From an uncultured Saprospiraceae bacterium (GTDB taxonomy: Bacteria; Bacteroidota; Bacteroidia; Chitinophagales; Saprospiraceae): a stretch of DNA of 5,361 nucleotides. Under the pieces are notes generated by a model. It saw only the letters and a list, made by a program, of their open reading frames with translations, was not told the DNA's origin and did no database searches. Positions within the stretch are counted from its first letter, which is position 1. The number at the start of each line of letters is the position of its first letter. The stretch covers positions 1-5,361 of the forward strand of contig CALGLS010000490.1 of NCBI GenBank assembly GCA_937959375.1, read 5' to 3'. Made by a program: the position numbers and the translations under genes. Shown in pieces: positions 1 to 4,707 of this stretch.

Positions 1-1463
1 TCGTTTTGATATTTGACGCTGATGTCGCTGGTACGTACATTCGAGGTGAAGGAGACGCCGCTTCCCAATGGCGCAGGTTCGATTAAGAAAGTCATGATGG
101 CCCAACAAGGTTTTGGCATCCAATAGCGAACAAAGCCTTCAGCAGCTTGCTTTGGAGTTTCTTTGTAAATGACTTTTGGAGAAGAGAAGTTGGCTTGAAC
201 GCCAAAGCGATTGGCGAGACTATCTTTCAGTACTTCGGTTTGAATAGGGCCTAGTATTTTTAGATGAAATTCGCGTTCCGCTTTGTACCATTGAAATTCC
301 AACTGTGGGTCTTCCATGTTCAATATTTCTAGCGCTTCACCAAGTTTTTGATAATCTTTTTCCTCTTCCGCAATAGCTTGCACACTTAATACACTTTGAC
401 TAATGCTATTGAAATTTGCATTAAACTTTTCATGCCCTAAGACATCTCCTGCCAAAACTAAATCAGCTGTGGTCAAGATTCCGATAGAGCCTGCGGCGAG
501 TGTTCCAGTTTGTTCAAGTTTGCCTAACTTTCGTTGAAAAATTTGGTTGATCTTAATTTCTTTTTGAAGTTGCTGTGACCAAATGCTGTCTTTGTTTTTC
601 AACTGAGCTCCATAGAGTCGGACATGCACCATACGACCAAGTTTTGCGTCATACTCTACTTTGAATACTTTTGCAGAAGGCTCGTTATTGGTGTTTTTAT
701 TTGTTTCAAAGAGGGTAGTGATTTGATCCAGTAAGTTGTTGATACCTAAGTCCATTTTTGCGCTTCCGAATAATACACCAGTTAGTTTTTGGTTTTGTAT
801 TTGTGTTTTAGCTTTCGCAAAAATAGTTGGTAGATCACTCGTTTTTCCGTCAAGGTAACTTTCCAGAAAAGCTTCATCTAGGTCCGCTAAGTTTTCGAAT
901 GATTTGTCAACGATAGGAGTAGAGCGATACGCTTGTATTTTTGCAAAGTCAATAACCTTTGGATCTTCCGGATCGTTATTGTCTCCATAGTTTAATGCAA
1001 ATAAGGAGGCATCTAAATCTTTCTCAAACGTATGGAACACCTGTTCTAAATCTGCTCCGCTACGGTCTATCTTATTGATAAAAACTAGAACAGGTAATCC
1101 TCGCTCGCGAATACTTTCCCACAAGTTCAGCGTATGTGCTTGCACGCCTTCTACAGCAGACACCACTAAAACAACTAAGTCCAAAACAGATAATGCTCTG
1201 TCCACCTCTGCTGAAAAGTCAATGTGCCCCGGTGTGTCCACAATATTGATAGCGGTGTCTTTCCAAACAAAATCGACCGTTGCTGTTTTGATAGAAATGC
1301 CTCTACTTTTTTCCATCGCCAAAGCATCTGTGATGGCAGAACCTTTGTCTACACTTCCACGATCCGTAGTAGCACCAGCAGCAAAGAGTAAGCATTCCGT
1401 TAAGGAAGTTTTACCGGCATCTACGTGCGCTAGAATTCCTATGGTTAGATTTTTATTGGACAT
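1..1463 (-). CDS. TetM/TetO-like ribosomal-protection GTPase (EF-G family), 3' end cut by window edge
   Basis: This is a translational GTPase related to EF-G. TetM-type members bind the ribosome and release tetracycline by GTP-dependent action. The frame is open for 487 codons from ATG at 1463 to the window edge. The G domain has all its motifs: P-loop AHVDAGKT (residues 12-19), switch I RGISIKT (54-60), DTPGH (76-80), NKID (130-133) and GSAK (233-236). Domain II begins near KVFKVEY (about 265), and the segment after PKVIY (about 430) follows TetM, including PLGSG near 466. TetM proteins are about 640 residues, so roughly 150 C-terminal residues lie outside the window. These include the domain IV loops that contact the drug site, so resistance cannot be judged. 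GSVDKG and GSAK(x)3G match TetM better than true EF-G. No Shine-Dalgarno precedes the start; MSNKNLTIGILAHVDAGKT fits the family N-terminus. A 371-bp repeat-rich gap separates it from lpxB upstream. It could be an intrinsic paralogue of unknown role rather than an acquired resistance gene. Confidence 0.9.
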   Translation of the reverse strand, partial: MSNKNLTIGILAHVDAGKTSLTECLLFAAGATTDRGSVDKGSAITDALAMEKSRGISIKTATVDFVWKDTAINIVDTPGHIDFSAEVDRALSVLDLVVLVVSAVEGVQAHTLNLWESIRERGLPVLVFINKIDRSGADLEQVFHTFEKDLDASLFALNYGDNNDPEDPKVIDFAKIQAYRSTPIVDKSFENLADLDEAFLESYLDGKTSDLPTIFAKAKTQIQNQKLTGVLFGSAKMDLGINNLLDQITTLFETNKNTNNEPSAKVFKVEYDAKLGRMVHVRLYGAQLKNKDSIWSQQLQKEIKINQIFQRKLGKLEQTGTLAAGSIGILTTADLVLAGDVLGHEKFNANFNSISQSVLSVQAIAEEEKDYQKLGEALEILNMEDPQLEFQWYKAEREFHLKILGPIQTEVLKDSLANRFGVQANFSSPKVIYKETPKQAAEGFVRYWMPKPCWAIMTFLIEPAPLGSGVSFTSNVRTSDISVKYQN

Positions 1464-1513
1464 AGAAGAAGATTAGGAAATGTTTATCTGTTTGTAAAAT
1501 ATCGCGGTTTTAG

Positions 1514-1531
1514 ACAGGATTAACAAGATTT
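1514..1531. repeat. Two-unit 9-bp-period repeat (ACnnGATTn)
   Basis: Two adjacent 9-mers, ACAGGATTA and ACAAGATTT, share the pattern ACnnGATTn. They abut the left arm of the 19-bp inverted repeat. The same 9-bp pattern appears in inverse orientation (AATCnnGTn) at 1685-1711 and 1787-1823 in the same gap. Its role is unknown. Confidence 0.5.
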
Positions 1532-1604
1532 ACTCGTTTCGAATTCTTTGAAAAGCTTCGCTATTAAAAGAATTCGAAACGAGTAAAAGAATTCGAAACG
1601 AGCA
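1529..1604. repeat. Inverted repeat with 21-bp perfect arms and a tandem second right arm
   Basis: Positions 1529-1549 are perfectly complementary to 1567-1587 around a 17-base spacer (1550-1566). The right arm is then repeated in tandem: the 19-mers at 1567-1585 and 1586-1604 share the core AAAGAATTCGAAACGAG and differ at one base. The left arm can therefore pair with either right copy (17 bp with 1586-1602). It lies 66-141 bp upstream of the TetM-like start, probably in its leader. On the minus strand the stem is followed by AAATCTTG, not a T-run, so it is not a standard terminator. Confidence 0.85.
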
Positions 1605-1614
1605 TATTTTATAT

Positions 1615-1648
1615 CACGAATTGTTTTTTTGATTATCAAAAAGAACAA
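1615..1648. repeat. Hairpin-forming segment, copy A
   Basis: The segment starts CACGAATTG and contains two arms, TTGTTTTTTTG (1621-1631) and CAAAAAGAACAA (1637-1648). They pair over about 11 bp with a bulged G at 1643 and the loop ATTAT. A diverged direct copy lies 134 bp to the right (1749-1780). Both copies keep CACGAAT, a T-run ending in GA, and TCAAAA, which suggests a duplicated unit rather than chance. Confidence 0.55.
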
Positions 1649-1674
1649 TTTAAAATCATTTTAAATCCTTTGCG

Positions 1675-1714
1675 TCAGACGAGAAATCCTGATAGTCATG
1701 TCAATCCCGTCTGA
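1675..1714. repeat. 9-bp-period array inside a 7-bp inverted repeat
   Basis: TCAGACG (1675-1681) and CGTCTGA (1708-1714) are perfect inverted repeats. Between and overlapping them are three 9-mers: AATCCTGAT (1685), AGTCATGTC (1694) and AATCCCGTC (1703), all of the form AnTCnnGnn. An A-run follows the right arm on the plus strand. On the minus strand the corresponding T-run precedes the stem, so the geometry is wrong for a rho-independent terminator in either direction. Confidence 0.55.
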
Positions 1715-1748
1715 AAAAAAATACAAAGAAGAGCAATCGGAATTAAGT

Positions 1749-1780
1749 CACGAATCGTTTTTTGAGCATCAAAAGAGCAA
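1749..1780. repeat. Hairpin-forming segment, copy B
   Basis: This is a diverged direct repeat of 1615-1648, sharing CACGAAT, the T-run ending in GA, and TCAAAA. A short stem can form between TTTTGA and TCAAAA around GCA. Like copy A, it is followed on the right by a 9-bp-period array (1787-1823), so the hairpin-plus-array pair seems to be duplicated. Confidence 0.5.
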
Positions 1781-1786
1781 GCAAAA

Positions 1787-1823
1787 AAATCCGTCCCTAA
1801 TCAGTTTAATCCGTTAGATCTGT
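1787..1823. repeat. Four-unit degenerate 9-bp-period array downstream of lpxB
   Basis: Four consecutive units, AAATCCGTC, then after one extra C, CTAATCAGT, TTAATCCGT and TAGATCTGT, share the pattern nnATCnnGT. The array starts 12 bp beyond the lpxB stop codon. Similar AATCCnGTn strings recur between genes in many bacterial genomes, from my general recollection; a function is not established here. Confidence 0.55.
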
Positions 1824-1834
1824 GTCCCATCCTT

Positions 1835-2962
1835 TTAGTGAGCGAGCCTGCGAACCATCAACTCCGCACAACGTCCAGAAGCTCCCACATCCCCCAACAC
1901 CTTTCGCAAGCCCTGATAAGCCAGCTTCATCCGAGTCTGCTCATCCACCTCCAAAATCCGAACCAACTCCTTTTCCAAATCTATCGGATTAAACTCTTCC
2001 TGAATTAACTCTCGCAAAAGCGGCTGATCCAAAATCAAATTCACCAAAGAAATGTATTTCACATTTACCAAACGACGCGCAATAAAATAGGAGACCGGAC
2101 TACCTTTATAACAAACAACCTGTGGAACATCCAGCAAAGCAGTTTCCAAAGTAGCCGTACCAGAAGTAACCAAAGCAGCCTTTGAGGTAGAAAGCAACTC
2201 GTAGGTTTTATTTTGAATTAGTTTGACAGGAGAGCTAGCTTCGTTCAGTCCATTTTCCGAAAGGATAGCCTCATAATAATCTTGTGGAATAGAAGGCGCA
2301 CCAGCAATGACAAACTGATAATTTGGAAATTTCGGAATCATCTTGAGCATAATACTTAGCGCTACTTTTATCTCCTGCCTCCGACTTCCTGGTAATAAAG
2401 CGATAATCGGATGATCACTCAATCCATGTTTTTGGCGAAAGCCAGCATCTGCTTTGTATTGATCCAAAACATCTAGCAAAGGATGTCCTACAAAGTCTAC
2501 CTCGTAGGCATACTTTTTGTAAAAATCTTTTTCGAAAGGAAGAATCACAAACATGCGATCCACATTTTTTTTGATCTGATGTGCACGACTCGAATGCCAT
2601 GCCCATATTTGTGGAGAGATGTAATAGAAAACGCGGATGTTATTTTTCTTTGCCCATTTTGCCATGCGCAAGTTGAAGCCCGGATAGTCAATGAGGATGA
2701 GTACATCCGGTTTGTACGCAAGAATTTCTTTTTTGGACAAATCAAAGTTGCCAAGAATGGTTTTCAAATTCATCACCACTTCTGAAAAACCCATGAAGGC
2801 CAATTCCCGATAATGCTTACTAATTTTGGCTCCAGCCTCCGTCATCAAATCACCACCCCAACCCATGATCTCTGCGGAAGAGTCGTGAACTTTCAATGCT
2901 TTTACGAGGTTGGCGCCGTGCAAATCTCCTGAAGCTTCTCCTGCAATTATATAGTAACGCAT
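1835..2962 (-). CDS. lpxB: Lipid-A-disaccharide synthase LpxB
   Basis: LpxB (glycosyltransferase family GT19) condenses UDP-2,3-diacylglucosamine with lipid X to form the lipid A disaccharide, at the cytoplasmic face of the inner membrane. The 375-residue product is close to the usual length (E. coli about 382). Family landmarks run in order: N-terminal GEASGDLHGA (8-17), GWGGDLM (34-40), IDYPGFN (91-97) with the conserved Asp92, SPQIWAWH (116-123), VGHPLLD (158-164), LLPGSRRQEI (189-198) at the start of the nucleotide-binding half, TSGTATLETAL (266-276), and a C-terminal SLVNLIL...ELIQEEF segment (305-324). The ATG at 2962 puts the family N-terminus directly at the start codon. No Shine-Dalgarno is visible, which is normal in Bacteroidota. 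It follows the small membrane gene after a 124-bp gap with a 17-bp tandem repeat, and is co-directional with surE. Its presence implies an outer membrane with lipid A. Confidence 0.97.
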   Translation of the reverse strand: MRYYIIAGEASGDLHGANLVKALKVHDSSAEIMGWGGDLMTEAGAKISKHYRELAFMGFSEVVMNLKTILGNFDLSKKEILAYKPDVLILIDYPGFNLRMAKWAKKNNIRVFYYISPQIWAWHSSRAHQIKKNVDRMFVILPFEKDFYKKYAYEVDFVGHPLLDVLDQYKADAGFRQKHGLSDHPIIALLPGSRRQEIKVALSIMLKMIPKFPNYQFVIAGAPSIPQDYYEAILSENGLNEASSPVKLIQNKTYELLSTSKAALVTSGTATLETALLDVPQVVCYKGSPVSYFIARRLVNVKYISLVNLILDQPLLRELIQEEFNPIDLEKELVRILEVDEQTRMKLAYQGLRKVLGDVGASGRCAELMVRRLAH

Positions 2963-2980
2963 ATAAGGGATTCGGTTATA

Positions 2981-3054
2981 GTTAGAGTGAAAGTTACAAT
3001 TTCAGTGAAGTTACAATTTCAGTGAAGTTGCAGTTAGAGTGAAAGTTGCAATGA
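2981..3054. repeat. 17-bp tandem repeat upstream of lpxB
   Basis: The unit AGTTACAATTTCAGTGA occurs twice perfectly (2992-3008 and 3009-3025), then as the variant AGTTGCAGTTAGAGTGA (3026-3042). Partial units sit at both ends (2981-2991 and 3044-3054). A 20-bp string beginning GTTAGAGTGAAAG is present at 2981-3000 and again at 3033-3052 with one difference, so the array is nearly symmetrical in unit type. It ends 18 bp before the lpxB start codon and would be in the lpxB leader of any transcript crossing the gap. No ORF or promoter motif is evident in it. Confidence 0.85.
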
Positions 3055-3086
3055 CTCGTCTAACGTAGGATCTGCAGTATTAAGAT

Positions 3087-3416
3087 TTAATCAGCAGGCC
3101 CCAAACCTAAATGCGATCTAAACCACCAAACCCATATCGCTACAAATAAAATAGTAGGAAAGATCATGCCTCGCATACTTGCTTCGTGTCTTGCTTTTTT
3201 ATGTAAATTAAACGGAATTAGATTGCCACAGATTGCTAGCAAAACATGTGTTCGTTCACGCCAATTCTGAGACAGAGTATTCGGATCCGATAACTCTAGA
3301 CTTGTTAATAAAGTAGCGAGTAACATGAAAAGTAAACTCAGAAGACCATAGGTTAAAATAGGAACCAATAATCCCGTAATCAAACCTACTTTAAAATCAT
3401 TCGTTCGTAAATTCAT
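3087..3416 (-). CDS. Small hydrophobic membrane protein between surE and lpxB, function unknown
   Basis: I do not recognise a named family. The 109-residue product begins MNLRTNDFKVG and has three hydrophobic stretches: about 10-38, a shorter one at about 58-71 (VLLAICGNLIPFNL), and about 84-99 ending in the aromatic cluster WVWWF. Between the second and third is a basic segment HKKARHEASMRG (72-83), typical of a cytoplasmic loop. No catalytic motif, signal-peptidase site or cysteine pair is visible (one Cys, residue 63). It is 153 bp after surE and 124 bp before lpxB, all on one strand. From memory, small membrane proteins with an asparagine/aromatic second helix followed by an RG motif occur between surE and lpxB in other Bacteroidota, which would argue for a real conserved gene. 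That is recollection, not a search. An integral inner-membrane protein linked to envelope biogenesis is plausible but unproven. The ATG at 3416 gives a sensible N-terminus before the first helix; no Shine-Dalgarno is seen. Confidence 0.75.
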   Translation of the reverse strand: MNLRTNDFKVGLITGLLVPILTYGLLSLLFMLLATLLTSLELSDPNTLSQNWRERTHVLLAICGNLIPFNLHKKARHEASMRGMIFPTILFVAIWVWWFRSHLGLGPAD

Positions 3417-3458
3417 AATGGAAAAATTGTATCTCGGTTAATTGTTTTTTTGTTGATG

Positions 3459-3580
3459 GTTGGAAGTTGGAGGTGGGGAGTTGGAAGTTCACTCGGTCGT
3501 GGGGTTTAGCTGTAGCTAAACAGGTTCCGAAAATTTGTAAACTACGTTAGTAGGAAAACCTCCCACTTCCTACTTCCAAC
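3459..3580. repeat. Inverted repeat of GGAAGTTGG type spanning the surE 3' end
   Basis: The left arm 3459-3482 and the reverse complement of the right arm 3557-3580 match at 20 of 24 positions. Both start GTTGGAAGT and are purine-rich. The left side carries an extra GGAAGTT (3483-3489). Between the arms lie a short hairpin (3504-3521) and the 11-mer ACTACGTTAGT (3541-3551). The right arm runs into the coding sequence of surE and includes its last codons and TAG stop (3570-3572). No transposase is present. Confidence 0.75.
3504..3521. repeat. Short perfect hairpin in the surE downstream gap
   Basis: GTTTAGC (3504-3510) pairs with GCTAAAC (3515-3521) around the loop TGTA. The loop can tighten to two bases with an eighth pair. 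Neither strand has a T-run after the stem: the minus strand continues with CCCACG. It is therefore not a standard terminator, although it lies 49-66 bp after the surE stop. Confidence 0.6.
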
Positions 3581-4343
3581 TAATATTCCCCCTCATCCAC
3601 TCAATCGTTTTGTAAGCAGTCAAGTCATGCATTGATGGAACAACAGAAATGTAACCTTCGTTCAAGGCATGCATGTCGGAATCTTCCCCATCGTCTTCCA
3701 TCAAAAACTCACCAGTCAGCCAGTAGTAGGGTTTTCCGAAAGGATCTTCTTTTTCTACAAAACTTTCTTTCCAAAGACCAACAGCCTGTCGGCAAATGCG
3801 AATACCTTTGATCTCGTCGGTTGGTAGATTGGGGATGTTGACGTTGAGTAAAGAACTGTGTTCTATTCCGTGTTCCAAAACTTGTTCGATAATCGTTTTG
3901 ACGAAAGGTTTGCAAGGTTCGAAGTTTGCACTAAGCGAGTAGTCCAATAAAGAAAAGCCAATTGAGTTGATGTTTTCTAAAGAACCTTCCATAGCAGCTG
4001 CCATCGTTCCAGAATACAAAATATTGATAGAAGCATTGGAACCATGATTGATACCGGACAAAACAATATCTGGTTTGCGATCTTTGAGTACTACGTAGTT
4101 TGCCAATTTGATGCAATCTACCGGAGTACCATTGACGGTATATGCTTCCACACCTTCGAAGACATCACTCTTCTTCAATCGCAAAGGTGCACTAATGGTT
4201 ATGGCATGGCTTTGTGCCGATTGAGGTGCCGCAGGAGCCACCACAATTACTTCTCCTATTTCTTTAGCAACTTCTACAAGTGCCTTTATTCCGCCAGCAT
4301 GGATACTGTCATCGTTGGATATTAATATCAGAGGTTTTTTCAT
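3570..4343 (-). CDS. surE: 5'/3'-nucleotidase SurE
   Basis: SurE is a metal-dependent cytoplasmic phosphatase acting on nucleoside 5'- and 3'-monophosphates and, in studied members, on short polyphosphate; it is linked to stationary-phase survival. At 257 residues it has the normal length (E. coli 253). The N-terminus carries the metal-binding NDD (residues 10-12). The conserved Ser of the APxxxQS motif is Ser42, and SHAIT follows at 45-49. Later come NGTPVDC (71-77), SGINHGSN (96-103) with the metal-ligand Asn99, and YSGTMAAAMEG (110-120). Near the C-terminus, DSDMHALNEGYISV corresponds to the family DTDxxAxxxGYVSV segment. Mild oddities: the usual Gly after NDD is Ser13, and the usual Asp after AP is Ala38. 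The ATG at 4343 places MKKPLILISNDD exactly as in the family. The TAG stop and final residues SWK are encoded within an intergenic repeat arm. It heads the surE-membrane protein-lpxB group. Confidence 0.96.
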   Translation of the reverse strand: MKKPLILISNDDSIHAGGIKALVEVAKEIGEVIVVAPAAPQSAQSHAITISAPLRLKKSDVFEGVEAYTVNGTPVDCIKLANYVVLKDRKPDIVLSGINHGSNASINILYSGTMAAAMEGSLENINSIGFSLLDYSLSANFEPCKPFVKTIIEQVLEHGIEHSSLLNVNIPNLPTDEIKGIRICRQAVGLWKESFVEKEDPFGKPYYWLTGEFLMEDDGEDSDMHALNEGYISVVPSMHDLTAYKTIEWMRGNISWK

Positions 4344-4427
4344 GCCTGCAAATTCCGCATTTCTTTTTTAAATATGTAATTCCTTTGGGCTTTTTTGTGA
4401 AAGAATTGAGTAGAGTAGGAGTTTTTT

Positions 4428-4672
4428 TTGAACGCAGAGGCGCAGAGGCGCGGAGTTCCCCACTAACGTAGTGATTCGCGGGAGACGCAGAGGTTTCTAA
4501 GTGTATTTTTTGACAAAAAAACACTTAATTACAAAGGATAGTTTTTTAATCATGATTTTGAAGAGATGTTTACATCTTTAACCTTTTTAAGCACAGCGAA
4601 AAAATCTCTGCGCCTCTTCTACGTTAAATTATGATAGAGGGCAACTCAGCGCCTCAGCGTCTCTGCGTTCAA
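4428..4672. repeat. 245-bp nested inverted repeat built on CGCAGAGG, MITE-like
   Basis: The outer arms 4428-4463 and 4637-4672 match as inverted repeats at 31 of 36 positions, with the terminal 12 bp (TTGAACGCAGAG / CTCTGCGTTCAA) perfect. Inside them, 4482-4496 and 4602-4616 match at 13 of 15, also on the CGCAGAG core. Further in is a hairpin (4498-4527). The left half also contains the small palindrome-like CACTAACGTAGTG (4461-4473). The whole could fold into one long imperfect hairpin. No coding capacity and no obvious target-site duplication are seen, so calling it a mobile element is only a suggestion. From general recollection, CGCAGAGGCGCAGAG strings occur as intergenic repeats in several phyla. 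Confidence 0.75.
4498..4527. repeat. AT-rich hairpin at the centre of the nested repeat
   Basis: TAAGTGT (4498-4504) pairs with ACACTTA (4521-4527). After one A-A mismatch, a 5-bp T/A stem (4506-4510 with 4515-4519) continues to the loop TGAC. The T and A runs are inside the stem, not after it, so it does not have terminator form on either strand. Confidence 0.6.
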
Positions 4673-4707
4673 TTCCCCATTTTAAAAAGCAATAGCATCC
4701 AGTCCAC

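Larger units (their letters stand above)
1464..1834. other. Gene-free gap between lpxB and the TetM-like gene, repeat-filled
   Basis: No credible gene lies in these 371 bp; minus-strand ORFs that start here are under 15 codons. From right to left, the direction of transcription, it holds a 9-bp-period array (1787-1823), a hairpin-forming segment (1749-1780), a second array (1685-1711) inside a 7-bp inverted repeat, a diverged copy of the hairpin segment (1615-1648), a 19-bp inverted plus tandem repeat (1529-1604), and a third short array (1514-1531). The last 50 bp before the TetM-like start (1464-1513) are plain AT-rich leader without a clear Shine-Dalgarno or a good match to the Bacteroidota TTG/TAnnTTTG promoter. 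Neither strand shows a stem followed by a T-run, so I call no terminator. Confidence 0.7.
4344..4707. other. Gene-free gap between the T9SS cargo gene and surE
   Basis: These 364 bp hold no credible gene; the frames that are open here have no recognisable protein and mostly read through repeat sequence. The stretch next to surE (4344-4427) is AT-rich leader and is where a surE promoter should lie, but I find no good TTG/TAnnTTTG pair. The rest is almost entirely the 245-bp nested inverted repeat at 4428-4672. A further 35 bp separate it from the stop codon of the secreted-protein gene. No clear rho-independent terminator for that gene is present. Confidence 0.7.

Noticed and set aside
1075..1476. 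Plus-strand open frame of 133 codons
   Set aside because: It lies opposite the start of the TetM-like gene, whose GTPase motifs are intact on the minus strand. The plus-strand product is Ser/Thr-rich and matches no family I know.
1529..1604. CRISPR-like array
   Set aside because: There are only two direct copies with no spacer between them, one inverted copy, and no cas gene; it is a tandem/inverted repeat.
1564..1605. 13-residue minus-strand ORF that could be a leader peptide for the TetM-like gene
   Set aside because: It is encoded almost wholly by the 19-bp repeat copies, has no Shine-Dalgarno, and no terminator stem follows it, so the attenuation model has no support.
1675..1722. Stem followed by an A-run as a terminator of lpxB
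   Set aside because: On the minus strand the T-run comes before the stem, and the loop is 26 bases, so the geometry is wrong for a rho-independent terminator.
2483..2785. Plus-strand 100-codon frame and minus-strand shadow frames within lpxB
   Set aside because: They overlap the conserved core of lpxB in other frames, and their products lack recognisable features.
4309..4524. Minus-strand 71-codon frame upstream of surE
   Set aside because: It overlaps the surE start and reads through the CGCAGAGG repeat, giving a low-complexity product without family resemblance.
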